Shown in pieces: positions 20,316 to 31,480 of a stretch of 64,000 bases of DNA. The first letter of the stretch is position 1. Each line of letters begins with the position of its first letter. The stretch spans positions 743,501-807,500 of the forward strand of contig JAPDOI010000136.1 in NCBI GenBank assembly GCA_029168955.1, given 5' to 3'. The notes below the pieces were generated by a model. The model searched no databases. It was not told the DNA's origin and saw nothing but the letters and a program-made list of their open reading frames with translations. This DNA is from Aplectana chamaeleonis. Its lineage: Eukaryota > Nematoda > Chromadorea > Rhabditida > Cosmocercidae. The position numbers and the translations under genes are program-made.

Positions 20316-21430
20316 TCTCTTTCTAAAAAGTCCTCACTCTAGGCTAAGCCGAGATGTTGGCGGTAGTAGCGGCATGTTCGCTGCTGAATTCACGGCAAAT
20401 TTCATCAAAGAGTAAGGGAATTATCAGACTGGGTCCTAATAACTACCCATGAAGCCATGTTTACAGATTCAATGGGAACTCGGGGAAGCCTCATCTTAAC
20501 TATCCGTGTAACAGGCCCGAAGTGAACCCAGCAAAATTGGCTCAGTCGAAGTTTTGAAAGAAAGTCAGGCGAGGCCGCTTATATTTCAGACATGGGTGTG
20601 AAATAGCGTGCCAGGCCTGGAAAGAGCTCTTGACTTTTTTAAGAAGTTAAGGAACAATTTAAATCATTCAGAAGAGATATCGACTTATCAACACATCAAT
20701 GGCTTATCAATATAAATATCAGCTTTCACAAAACAGCCATCATTTCATTGATTGATAGAAGGGAGCATGGATTTGGTTTATTAGTGAATCACCACGTACA
20801 GAATAAGGGCCGGTTGTTCTTGTCACGACAGGAATCATCATGTTCTTACCATATCATGAATATGCGAGACCACCCGACCGCTTGAATGAGATTCATTGCT
20901 CGCTATAATTTCGGAATCTTCTTACTCGTGTTTGATACATTCCGGGCTCGCCATATACACAGTCAGTGGAACTCGATTGAGTGGCGGGTTTACAACTGCC
21001 CATAGTCTAAAAAATCTGTGAGTCACAAATTTACGGGCCCTGTAGGTATGACATCATTAGGCTACAGTGACGTCTCGTAGACTCCCAAAATAACTGTCAG
21101 CAGATCTCGGGTGGTAGTAAACCTCTTGAAATTGCCACTTAACATGAATGTCGAAGTGGCACTTGAGTGCAACTTCAGTTTTCAGAGGGTAACATGATGG
21201 ACAGAAGATGGTGAGCTGAGTTTCGCTCCCCGTTCAAAACTTAGCTAACGCACGAGATCGATCCACTCTCCGCTTCTCTCAAAATGGGAAGCAATGCCAC
21301 TACGCTATCTCGTCGACTACCTTTTGTGCTATGTGTAATGCCATCTAAGTAGGCGGTCATGAGGCCAGTTGCATTGCCGAGATTAAGAAATCGACTGTGT
21401 GCACAGGTTTCGCGAGCTACTCAGAAGATT
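20316..21430. other. No gene recognised
   Basis: Apart from the flank shared with array 1 at its left end, this 1.1-kb stretch shows no repeat shared with the rest of the window and no convincing coding frame. A host exon cannot be excluded. Confidence 0.35.
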
Positions 21431-21436
21431 TTGAAC

Positions 21437-21575
21437 ACCTTGCGCGCCACTTCGTCGCAAGCTCGCTGATTGCTTCAACGAGCCTGCTACTTCGTGGCGC
21501 GCAAGATCATAGAAGGTGGCGCGCAAGCTTGTTGGGTAGTAGCGCGCACTTTGCTAGGTAGTGGCGCGCAACCTG
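21437..21575. repeat. Cluster of GTGGCGCGCAAG motifs, ~22-bp spacing
   Basis: GTGGCGCGCAAG or close variants start at about 21494, 21516, 21539 and 21561, about 22 bp apart, with an inverted copy (TTGCGCGCCAC) at about 21440. The same motif forms a 30-bp spaced cluster at 60631-60830. Confidence 0.75.
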
Positions 21576-21579
21576 TAAT

Positions 21580-22623
21580 ATATCAACGACCACACATACA
21601 GTGCGAATCAGATGTACGTCATCAATTCTCACTAACAAGGTACATAAGTATGACAAGTGTAGGGCTCAACGGGTGAGAATGTTTTGTCCAACGTTCGTCT
21701 ATACTCCGATCAGAGGTTATCAGGGGCGCTGCCACGAGTTAGATAACCGTTTTCAGCTTTATTTGGAAGGAATTTCCGCTGGTTTAAGGTAGCTAAAAGG
21801 CATTATGCCTACAAAAACCTTTATTTCCAATGTTGTGCCTCTTTGAGATCGAGGACTAGAGGCGAGATACACAGGCTTGTTTGTAATGACACATTTGAAC
21901 ATTCTCAGATATAGTATTACATTTTCCCGTTCAATCTTTCACTAGTTGTGATTTCCTTGTTTGTAAGAAATGACGTCGAGCATCTCTTTCATACTGAATG
22001 TGTGATCGTCGCTATATATATAGACAGCGCATATCTACCCAGTAGGGCCTTGTGGGCGCAATCGAGGCTGTCAGGCGTGTTGTACCCCATTTCTCTCGCT
22101 TCTCCTCCCCTGTTATTCACTCACATTTTATTTCATTTCGACTCTTATTCCACGACGATTTTCTCTCAGTTTTCACATTGCATGCATACATGGGTTAGCA
22201 CTCGTAACCCTTTTTACTGCTTATTGTTAGTTGACTTCGTTCAAACAACGGAGCATACACTTTTTCAATATAAGGGGAATGTGGGTGAGCAGTGCTGCAG
22301 CAAAAGCGAAATCAGGACTTATAAAATCACGAGTGGTTTTTGTGTCTACCCTGTTTATGGCTCTACGGTTTTCATAGCGAAGATCATAGCTTCGTTGGGG
22401 TGGAGACAGCGGTCCGAGAGGGGAAGGTTGTTGTATGGGTTGACGGAGAAAAAGGTGTAGGATGCCTTGTCACCCCAATTTGGAGAATAAGCATCATGTT
22501 CATCAACTCAAGTTTTCGGTCTTTTCGTCTTTTTTTGTGCCTCAAACTTCGTGAGGTACCCTGACCTCTACCAAGAATTTTCAGGCTTCCCGCCGGTAAC
22601 ATTTTCATCTTCGGAGAAGGATA
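21580..22623. other. No gene recognised
   Basis: A 170-codon frame at 21948-22460 begins at a non-ATG codon and has no family signature, so I do not support it. No repeats shared with other parts of the window were seen except the approach to the next MITE. Confidence 0.35.
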
Positions 22624-23091
22624 TTAAAGGCATCGTTCGCGCTGGAAATCAATTTTCATTTTTGAGGCTCAATTTCATGATTGAGCCCGGTAGACCACAC
22701 TGGTAAACTTTGGCGCGTCAAAAACGTTGGGCAATGAGGTTGGAAGGCGTCAAAGATGAAGATCCGCCACCAATTCTCACCAGTCATCTAGCACTTTTTC
22801 CTAGAATGTTGGTGCGACCGTAAGACAACATGAAAAATAGTTACGGCACGAACTCCACATGCAGAAAAACTCCGAAAAGGACAGTGACGAGGCCTCCAAA
22901 AGCAGAAAAACTTCAAAAAGAATTTTGGCGCGAAATTCAAATTCGTATATACAATGTGTTCCGATTGACTTTTCTTTACAAATGAAGGCTTTTCATGGGC
23001 CCCTTCGACATTTTCGTTCACTAGAGAGGCCAAGCTACACAAAAACGTGAAAAAAATAATATACGGTTTTCTGCGCGTACGATGCCTTTAA
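22624..23091. mobile_element. MITE, AAGGCATCGTACGCGC family, copy 2
   Basis: Termini TTAAAGGCATCGTTCGCGCT and GCGCGTACGATGCCTTTAA match the copy at 5261-5886 but the interior differs. It is 468 bp long with no coding frame that can be supported. Confidence 0.85.
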
Positions 23092-23231
23092 GCGAAAAAG
23101 TTTTTTCTTTGAAAATTTCCGTAAAATTCTCCTACGAAAAGTTTTTTAAGGATCTACCGCGCTTTAGAACTTCAAACCAAGTTCGGCTTGCAAAGTGCCA
23201 GTTTTCCCCTTACAGTTTGGTAAAATATTTA

Positions 23232-23679
23232 TTCGATCCTTCAGCCTAATTCATTTTACAAAACAATGGTTCTTTGCCTATATCTCCTTAAACGTTGAAG
23301 ATAGGGCTTCGATGAAGGTTGCTTTTGAAATCTACGTAAAAATCTGCTTCGAATGATTCATCGTGCTCCTAACTTTGCTGGCTCCATAAGCCCGCCAGGT
23401 CGGTGGAGCCGAGCCCCGTTGTTGGCTCCAGCAGAACTCTGCGTCTCTCATTTATATCATAGAGGCGAGAACACCCCATGGAGATTACTATGGAGCTCGG
23501 CTCCACCGGCCTGGTTGGCTTATGGGGCAAGCAAAGATAGGTACCCGATATACTGTTCGACGCAGAATTTCACGTAGATTTAAAAAAACAACCTTCACCA
23601 CAAAACTATCTTCAAGGGTTAATGAGTTGTATGCGAAAAACCGGTGTTTCGTAAAACAAAAAAGGCTGATGGATCGAGA
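23232..23679. repeat. Uninterrupted fold-back repeat serving as empty-site reference
   Basis: Left TTCGATCCTTCAGCCTAATT is mirrored by right GGCTGATGGATCGAG. The inner arms GGTCGGTGGAGCCGAGC and GCTCGGCTCCACCGGCC also pair. This copy lacks the three insertions present in its relative at 14921-19690 and so shows their empty target sites. Confidence 0.85.
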
Positions 23680-23728
23680 ACATGGGTGGTAGTAAACCAG
23701 GCGAGAGCGGGACATAGTGGTGAGCTTA

Positions 23729-24238
23729 AGGTGCCACTTAAAAGCACAGGACACCCAGAAAAACTAATTTTCAGATTTCATGCTTATCTTGGAGAGAGTC
23801 ACACGCTGATCGCAGTGGTATCTCTGAAATCGTCCAAGACCCCCTGTGAACAGAGTTATGTCTCTTCAAAGATGCCTAGATTTGAGGGTGAAAAATTGGT
23901 GGACGAGTTGTCTCAGGCCTGTATTTCTCTTCATTCGCAATCGTTGCATGAGAGAAAGCCAGGCTAAGGAGACAGTCTGGTAATGGACTGAAGAACGACG
24001 ACTTGTTGGAATTCATCCATCCATCGAGCCGCTATCGAGTTCGAAAATCTGTTAGGGGGTCGGGCCTGTGGTGGTGAGCGAAGGAGGCCGGGCCTGTGGT
24101 GGTCGCTTATATCTCGCTTAATTGGAGGAAGTGAGATCTAGCATTTGGCACGTGTTATACAGGAGCGGTCCCCTACACAATTACATGAAAATCTCAAAAT
24201 TTATATCTGAGGGTGTACTGTGCTTTTAAGTGGCACCT
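23729..24238. mobile_element. MITE with AGGTGCCACTTAAAAGCACA termini
   Basis: A 26-bp inverted terminal repeat (one mismatch) bounds 510 bp. The left interior (CTTGGAGAGAGTCACACGCT, then GTGGACGAGTTGTCTCAGGC) is shared with the AAGGCAGTG subfamily B elements and with 54660-54905, although the termini differ. Confidence 0.85.
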
Positions 24239-24930
24239 AAAGTTTTTAACACAATTTTGTAGAATTGCTAATTATGGTGCCAGAAGCTCAAAAATCGAAA
24301 AATTACACGAGAGGTCGACATTACGTCAACCTCATGAGCAGATTGAGTCCCCCTTTCCGGGTGGTCCTCTCCTATCGATGATGGGAACGAGAGCGCCATC
24401 TCATTCTTTGTTCGAGACGACGAAGAAATAGCGTGTAGGAGAGGAGGGAGGGACGGCGGGGTCGCCATCTGCGAAAATCTACTCCCGAGTAGATTTTGGC
24501 CACCCTCAGAGCCAATGATCGATAATTGACACGAACGAAGTTCGCACGCCAGCCGTCGCCAGTTGTCTTCGCTCGATAATTTGTGTCGCTGTGTCTCTGT
24601 TCATCAGCTCCGCTTCCCCCTTTCTTTCTTAGCCCACAACGTCAATTCCTTGCTTTTTCACTTTCATAGGATTTTGCTGGTACCTAGTATTCACTCAGTT
24701 ATCGAATTGTTTCCGAACTGTTAGTAATTACTGAATTTTATAAAAAATGCACCTGCAGTACTCTTTTCAGGTACTATCACCACCATCAGCGAAATGCGGC
24801 ATTCAGAATTGTTGTCGGAAGCACACAGGAGGTGAGATTATCGCTGTTTTTTCACTTTAAAATAACTATTCAATGTTTCTATTATCGCTCACTTTTGTGT
24901 CACCAATATTTTAATCAAACTGCTCTGCTA
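24239..24930. other. No gene recognised; one small perfect hairpin
   Basis: AAAATCTACT and AGTAGATTTT (24474-24497) form a 10-bp perfect stem with loop CCCG. Otherwise the sequence is unique with no supported gene. Confidence 0.4.
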
Positions 24931-25594
24931 ACGCGTAGCTAGATGCCTCCTAGGACGCGGCCTGAAACGCCGCCCCATTCCATGTAGCGAGAATTCAAGG
25001 GTTTTAGCTACGATGCTAAAACCCCCTCATATTCTTGTGTCGTTCGAACCACTGTTCTCTCTGACACTAAACCCTTATATTCTCGCTATCATTTTGTTGC
25101 GAGAATCTACGGATTTCGCGACAGCCTGTGTTGAATTCAATCTCAAACCCGCGCTGGCTACGCGGAACGCAGGGATGCCGTTCACACAGTGTTGGCCCAG
25201 TCAATCCACGGATAACTTGACACTCTGTGAGTATTCGTGGAGCGTGACCCCGTGTCGCTCTCTGCAAGACCTTGCAAGGGATAATTTTGGCCGCTGGTAT
25301 GCTACAGGCCGTGGGGAAGAAACGGCGAAGCTGTCGATCGCAGCTGAGATTGCCTTTCTAGAACGAGTCAGGACTGTGTGGGTCGATCGACCGTGTGCTG
25401 CAACGAGAATAAGCGTAGAATATGCGGGTGCTGTAGCGAGAATTTACGAAGAATATGCGGGCGCTGTAGCTAAAATTTCACCAACTGAGGCTAAACTTTC
25501 CGTAATTTACGTTGATTCTCGTGTCAAAATTAGACTAGATGCCTCCGAAACCCTGGGCATCTCTGGTTTCCGTGTGAGGCATTTAGCTACACGT
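24931..25594. repeat. Possible TIR element with GCGTAGCTAGATGCCTCC ends
   Basis: CGCGTAGCTAGATGCCTCC at the left and GTGAGGCATTTAGCTACACG at the right are inverted with three mismatches. The interior has a real ATG frame of 203 codons (25013-25624) running past the right end. It contains a short duplicated peptide (VEYAGAVARI, EEYAGAVAKI) from a 40-bp DNA repeat, and I recognise no family. Both the element and the frame are uncertain. Confidence 0.35.
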
Positions 25595-25755
25595 TGGCGG
25601 GGTGCACCCAAACCTTTCATCTGAGGTTCTGAGTCTTGAACCTCAAATCGGTTTCGCCCACGTGGTTGAGAAAATTATCCAATTTGGAGAAATTTTGGTT
25701 AAAAGGTACAGCCCACTTATTTAAACCTATTAAAATGTAGGGTTTGAACTATAGT

Positions 25756-26115
25756 TGTACACGAACGAAATTTTCGAAGAATCAAGGAAAGATTTTTCGA
25801 AATTTTTTTCATTCGTCGAAAATTCGTCGAACGAATTTTTTTTCAAATTTCGTTCGTTCGAAATACTTTCGAACAAATTTCGGAATTTCCGACAAATTTC
25901 GAAAAAAAGTTCGATATTTCGAAAAATTTCGAAAAATATACGAAATTTTGAAAAAAATCGAAATTTCGATTAGTTTCTAATTTCGTTCGTTCGACCTCCG
26001 AAATTTCGAAAGTTTTTCGAAATTCGTTCGTTCGAAATTTCTTCGAACGAAATTTTATCAATTTTCGTTCGTTCGAAATTTCTTCGAACGAAATTTTTTC
26101 AATTTTCGTTCGTTG
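25756..26115. repeat. Degenerate TTCG-rich array 3
   Basis: Irregular repeats of CGTTCGTTCGAAATTTCTTC and CGAACGAAATTTT give an AT-rich, palindrome-rich tract. The last units (about 26020-26105) are still clear, spaced about 40-48 bp. Confidence 0.8.
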
Positions 26116-26709
26116 AACCACTACTTTGTTGAGGTTTATCAGTATTTTTCTGTAGGTGGCCTGTTTTCCAATTTTTACCCCCACCGATTTATGAAAAACG
26201 CCTCAAAATGCCTAAGCAAATTGTTGTGAATACCCACCAGGGGTGTGCGGCAATTGCCGTTTGCCGATTGCCGTTTGCCGTTTGCCGGTCATTTTTGGGG
26301 TTTGCCGTTGCCGTTGCCGTTTGCCGAAATTTTCGTCTAAAACGGCAAATTTTGGGCAAAAAATCGTAAAACAAAAGGATCTGCCTTTATGGCAGTTTTT
26401 GTATTGGTCAGCATTTCGAAGCTGCTACAAATAATTATTTTGACTAGTTCCAGCTGATGTAATGTGTAATTGTACCCGTTAAATTGGTAACTGATGAGAA
26501 TATAAACTCTCTTATAAACTCTTGACGAATTAATGAGATGAGTTCATTCAAGTTCTAAGTTGTTTATGAGCCTCCAAATGTCTTCTTTCAATTATGAAAC
26601 TCTTAGCCCCTTAGAAATGCTAAATTTGCAAAAAAAAACTTTTCCATTCAGATTCCTGCAAGTTCCAAGATTACAAAAACCAAGTGGTATCAAAAAGGGG
26701 GGGGGGACA

Positions 26710-27203
26710 TTTAAAGGCCGTCTTCACGATAATCTTTGATATTGAGATTAATTGCTGATTAGATTGTTTGGCCCTTGGGTAGAAGTGAAATGACCGAGAA
26801 GGCGAGAAAAACGCACCAGAAGGGCACGAAATCCTCAAATCTAACCCCGCCTATAAAGTTTTACAGGAACTGCTCTCTGCGACAATGAAATCTTTTGTGG
26901 AACCGTCTTTTGCAATGCTCTACTTACTCTCTGTTGCTTTTTACGTTCCTTCAGACCCTAACTAATACTGTTTTGCCTAAAATATTCTTCCGTTTTTCAT
27001 TAGCCCCATTTTTTATCGGTGACAACCACCGTGAACATGTTCATAAAATCGTACAACTAGTCCAGGCCAGAAAATAATGACACTGGAATACGACGTTTTA
27101 GAGTGTTTCTCGCTGTTTCGTCGTAATTTTGGTAACACTTGGCCAACGCATTGTTCTGAGTGGAAAACTCGGGAACGAAAATCATCATGAACACTGCCTT
27201 CAA
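26710..27203 (-). mobile_element. MITE, AAGGCAGTGTTCACGAT family, subfamily A copy 2 (inverted)
   Basis: The left end TTTAAAGGCCGTCTTCACGA and right end TCATGAACACTGCCTTCAAA are inverted. The interior is the reverse complement of the 15800-16293 and 27571-28062 copies. It is inserted in the hAT-like element. Confidence 0.9.
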
Positions 27204-27503
27204 ACAGACAAACCGGTTGAGAACTCGTATAAATCGGTCCGCCTATAGTCGGCTGGTGGGTTGATGGTCTAAAATGGGACAGGAAATTGATAAACTCTGC
27301 AAACACTTTGTTCGGTTTTTTTTTTTGAATTTAACAGTGTTCACAGCGGTCATTAGAGGCAAGGTTCAATAATATTTTCGATTTCGAGATCCATAGCTGA
27401 AACGAAAGGTTGACTCAGTGGCAGAGCTGAGTTTGTTAAGAAACGGTCTAAAGAGGAAAAAATTATAATAATTGCAATACATATACTGCCCCGAAACCTG
27501 AAC

Positions 27504-27569
27504 GTGGTGTGCTCGCCCCACCCACTTCCTCTGTAACCACAGGGGAAGTGGGTGGTGCGAACACGCCAC
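27504..27569. repeat. Compact 31-bp-stem hairpin with 4-nt loop
   Basis: GTGGTGTGCTCGCCCCACCC + ACTTCCTCTGT pairs with ACAGGGGAAGTGGGTGGTGC + GAACACGCCAC, four mismatches in 31 positions, around AACC. It abuts the left end of the next MITE. A small RNA precursor is conceivable, but a miniature palindromic repeat is as likely. Confidence 0.8.
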
Positions 27570-27570
27570 A

Positions 27571-28062
27571 TTTAAAGGCAGTGTTCACGATGATTTTCGT
27601 CCCCGAGTTTTTCACATAAAACAATGCGTTGGCCTTCAAGTGTTACCAAAATTACCAAGAAACGGCGAGAAAGGCATTAAAACGTCGTATTTCAATGACA
27701 CTATTCTATAACATGGACTAGTTGTCCGGTTGGATGAACATGTTCATGGTGGTTCTCAGCGGTGGAAAATTGGGCCAATCGAAAATAGAAGAATAGTTTA
27801 TGCAAAGCAGGATTAGTTAGGGTCCTAAGGAAAGAACGGAGCAATAGAGAGTAGAGCATTGCAAAGGACGGGTTCACAAAAGATTTCATGGTCACAACAA
27901 ACAGTTCTTGCGATACTTAGGAGGCGAGGTGATACTTAGAAAGTTCGTGCACTTCTGACACGTTTTTCTCTATTTCTACGTCATTTTGGTTCTACCCGAG
28001 GGCCACTTAATCAACATAGCGAATAATCTCAAAATTGAAGATTATCGTGAACACTGCCTTTG
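27571..28062 (+). mobile_element. MITE, AAGGCAGTGTTCACGAT family, subfamily A copy 3
   Basis: It starts TTTAAAGGCAGTGTTCACGA and ends TCGTGAACACTGCCTT followed by TG. The interior is almost colinear with 15800-16293. It is joined tail to head with the next copy through the dinucleotide TG at 28061-28062. Confidence 0.9.
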
Positions 28063-28549
28063 AAGGCAGTGTTCACGATAAGAATCGTTTTTCTGCTTTT
28101 CCGCCTATCTTGAAGAAGGCCCCATGCTTAGTCCGATGATGTTTTTGGAATCGTACAAGACCTGGGAACGGAGTTATGGTCCCTCAAAAATTGAGCTAAG
28201 GAAGCATGGTGGACGAGATGTCCGAGGCTTGTAACATCCGTCTTTTGCAGCCGATGTATGCGAGCTGACCTGAGTAAAGAGAGAAGTTGAGAATGAAGGG
28301 AAGTACGGGGCTGTTGATCGGAAACCATCGCTTATCTCACAATCTCGAGCATTCATTTGTTCACGTCGGTGGGCGTGGAAAGTGCATCTGGGGGTGACGA
28401 GCTGACGGGTGTCCAACTTTGGGGCCATAGGGGACCGTTCCGAGCTCATTTTTCTTAGTTTTTTCAACTTTAGGGTTGTCCTAGGCCCCGCAGCTGCCGA
28501 TCTCCACCAAAAAATCAGACATGGTTTTTATCGTGAACACTGTCTTTAA
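28063..28549 (-). mobile_element. MITE, AAGGCAGTGTTCACGAT family, subfamily B copy 2 (inverted)
   Basis: It starts AAGGCAGTGTTCACGATAAG directly after the previous copy and ends TATCGTGAACACTGTCTTTA. The interior is the reverse complement of 6154-6653, including the conserved block GTCAGCTCGCATACATCGGC. It probably inserted into the terminal TA of its neighbour. Confidence 0.9.
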
Positions 28550-29337
28550 GTTTGGGACCGTTTAGAGCGACTTATTGCTCGCTTTTAGCCGACATTGTTG
28601 TCGTGATAAGCCTCGTGCCGGCTTGTAGGCCGAATACACAGAAAGGGAAGCGCCCAAGAGCAGTCCGGCTGGCTAAACGGACTGCACGCGGCTCTCCAGC
28701 GACGTGAGCGCAGCGGCTTTCCGTCGCGCGCGTCGCATGTAACAGTCGCGTTATCATCAGATTCTCTCATTCTGTGCAATCTATCAACGCGCCCCTCGTA
28801 GCTCTTGATTTCCCGTGGAAATTCGAAGTTTGCTTTTATTGTGAGCACTGCATACAACTAGACTAATCTTATTCCACTCCTGTAGCCTCACAAGTGGAAC
28901 CATACCAAGTGAGCGACAAAGAGAATCCTGAGTGTACTTTTTGCTACCTACAGTAAAAATTGTGAGTGGCCCTGTCATGAGCTAGGTGTGGGCTGTCCAC
29001 AAATGCCGACTTATCATCCAGCCTTTGTGATCTTGATAGTGATTCCTAGACAGATCACATATAGAGCAGCGCTATTGGCATTCTCTGATCACCTGAGGCT
29101 TTCAAGTAGCTTTAATTATACGGGATTTTTTCTTCCTGTAATTCTAGTGAAACGCAAGGCACATAGTAACTGGTGCATATTGCATGAAACAAGACACCAC
29201 CAAACAAATGTTGGTGTATTATAGCAAAAAACAGATTTTGCCGTTTGCCGTTTTGCCGTTTGCCGGTCATTTTTGGGGTTTGCCGTTGCCGTTTGCCGAA
29301 ATTTTAAATTCCTTTGCCGCACACCCCTGATACCCAC

Positions 29338-31112
29338 CCATAATTTCAGTACGAATGTTTTTGTTCGCATAAGCGGAGCAAGAAGAGAGACAGATAGAGA
29401 GGAAATTCGGAAAACACGCGTACACGCACGCCATAGACACGAGTAAATTTTCTTCCGAAATAGAAAATACAAGGTTGCAGTCTTCGCGAATTTCAATTTT
29501 CCATTCTGCGATGGCCCGTTTTTCTGTGTTTCGGGCTTTGAATTGCAATGCATGCGTACTCGCCAAAGTTGCCTACATGGCTTAAGTTTCACACTTTTTT
29601 CAGGAGTGTGCTTCGCTTGTTGCTTCCTTGCTATTGTGCGAGTGCGGGTTCGATTTTTTTTACTGAGAATGCGTCACCGGGTAGCTGCAGATTTTCGATT
29701 TTTACGTGGTCGGTGTTTTCCCTAAAGTAATTTTCTTTTTTTTTTCGAGTTTCTTCATCGTTTCTTTGATGCACGCCTAATGGGTGGAGACGCTCAGGAT
29801 TGTGTGGAGGCTCCACTCGTGTGGAAGCTTCCAAGTGTTTTGTGCATGTGCCTGAATGTGAATTGTTTGATTGTATACGAGTGAAAGGCCTTCCACACAT
29901 CTCTCCACAGCTTCCCCTGTAAGCCCCGCAGCCCACGCCGAACTGTTTATGGCCGGAGTCACATTTACCGCGACGAGCGAAGCGACGCAGTGTTTACCAT
30001 CAATATTGATTGAAAATCGATATGCCTGATATGCATTGTTGCTGTCGCTGATGGCGGTCAGTATGATCTCGGCCTATAACAACCTACCCTCCTCCACTGG
30101 AATCTGTTCAAAGATTGAAACACGCAAAGAATGTTCCATGATTTATTAACTTCGAAAGAGGAGCCAAAATTCTGTGGGTACTAAGAGAAAATAAGGCATT
30201 GCGAAGTTTTTGTTCTGATTGTATGAGATGACTAAAACTCCCAGCTGGTGAAACTTGACGTTATATCTCCTAGAATCAGTTTTATTATTGTTTTTTCTTC
30301 AGAGTAACAAATATGTTCATGTTTCAAAGAAAGTGGCTGAGAGAAGGTGCGCTTGCAGCGCTCGCGAGTCTCGCATATGTCTTAACGGGAAAAGGTACTT
30401 TTCACTGTTTCTATTTTTGAACATTTTATTCAGTCATTGAATTTATTATGTTCTTTTCAATATGTTCACAAAAGCTTTCTCTCAAATTTCACATTTCCCC
30501 ACGACATATTTGCCATTTTGACTGCAAGAACCTTGTGTAGTCAGTGGTCTTGGGACACCATATAGTAGTAGTGGGCATCAAAGTCGCCCGTCGGCAGACC
30601 CCCGCCTACTCCGCTGGGTAACTAGCTACGGAAGCTTATGCACCGTCCATATTGGACTGAAATTGTAAAATTCCGCTCCGCGATGGCAGACAGCCGCAGT
30701 CGCCGCCACTCAATATCAGACATATTTCAAGGGCTATAACTCGTTCTCAATGGGTTTTGTACGAATTCAGATATATAATTGGTACCAACGTGGGACAGTC
30801 TCTAACTAGGGCATACATTACCTTTGCTGAGTGCTTTTAAAAAACCATGTTTTGATAGCTTTAAGTATGAGACACAGCATTGATAGGTCATTTTCCAAAT
30901 CTCCCAAAGGCCTCAGAGATTTGCGGGAGATTTCCTAAAGAGGTAATTTCCAAAGCTTTGCGAAGAGAAGAGGGGTACACGAATGGCAATTTTTAGGGTG
31001 TTAAAAAATTGTCTCGGATTGAGCTTGAAAATTTTCTTTAGGGATTGTTTTGGGTGCAGATCACGAATCGGGGGCCCATTCGTCAACATGAAACGTTGAC
31101 ATCTCATATCTG
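29338..31112. other. No gene recognised
   Basis: Short frames around 29540-29730 and 30255-30440 have no family signature. The TTTTTTTTT run at about 29735-29745 and a palindrome near 30015 (ATTGAAAATCGATA) are the only local structures noted. A host gene fragment cannot be excluded. Confidence 0.35.
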
Positions 31113-31307
31113 CTATCGTTCCCCGAGCCAAATTCCGGTCCGCAATTACGAACTATGGCTGTTGCATCATGCGACACGTGATAATTTTGCTGGGAGAAGA
31201 GTGAATCGTGCCGGGACCAAGTGGTCCCAGCACGATTAACACGTGTCGCATGATGCGATAGCCGTAGTGTGCAAATGCGGACCGGAATTTGGCCGAGAGA
31301 ACGACAG
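31113..31307. mobile_element. Fold-back MITE, AAATTCCGGTCCGCA family, copy 2
   Basis: The ends CTATCGTTCCCC and AGAGAACGACAG match the copy at 8664-8858, as do the subterminal AAATTCCGGTCCGCA and the core GCGACACGTGATAA...ACACGTGTCGC. The right flank is TA and the left flank TG. Confidence 0.9.
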
Positions 31308-31339
31308 TATTTGGGCTGTCCAATACAAATCTGTGGTCG

Positions 31340-31480
31340 GTTTATCGATTTTCCGTGGATTACGGTATGTAACTGTGGGTATACGGTGGCTTGGTCGAAG
31401 TCTCAGATTTGGTTGGAAATTTCTGTGGGTGTTATTTGGGATGCCGAACACGAATTTGATGCCCGATAACGGCGGTTAGA
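31340..31480. repeat. Dispersed repeat with TACGGT and GCTGAACACGAAT blocks
   Basis: GATTACGGTATGTAACTGTG, GGTATACGGTGGCTTGGTCG and GTTATTTGGGATGCCGAACA followed by CGAATTTGATG recur at about 40800-40905, 45470-45560, 48700-49370 and 55160-55440 in various orders and orientations. Class unknown. Confidence 0.65.

Larger units (their letters stand above)
26238..29329. mobile_element. hAT-like non-autonomous element, 16-bp TIR and 8-bp TSD
   Basis: The left end CAGGGGTGTGCGGCAA (26238) is the exact inverse of the right end TTGCCGCACACCCCTG (to 29329). Both sides are bounded by the 8-bp direct repeat ATACCCAC (26230-26237 and 29330-29337). A CAGGG terminus with an 8-bp duplication is the hAT signature. 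Both subterminal regions carry clusters of TTTGCCG around GGTCATTTTTGGGG (26250-26330 and 29235-29300), in the same direct orientation at both ends. hAT transposases are known to bind subterminal repeats. The interior has no transposase and holds three AAGGCAGTG MITEs and a hairpin, so without insertions the element would be about 1.6 kb. Confidence 0.92.

Noticed and set aside
21948..22460. 170-codon plus-strand frame
   Set aside because: It starts at a non-ATG codon and has no recognisable domain or splice context.
25013..25624. 203-codon frame with a true ATG
   Set aside because: No family signature. It contains a short DNA-level duplication and runs through the right end of a possible TIR element, so it is not called as a gene.
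26220..29340. Two independent inverted copies of a short TTTGCCG-containing repeat
   Set aside because: The identical 16-bp ends and the 8-bp direct repeat outside them show that they are the two ends of one element.
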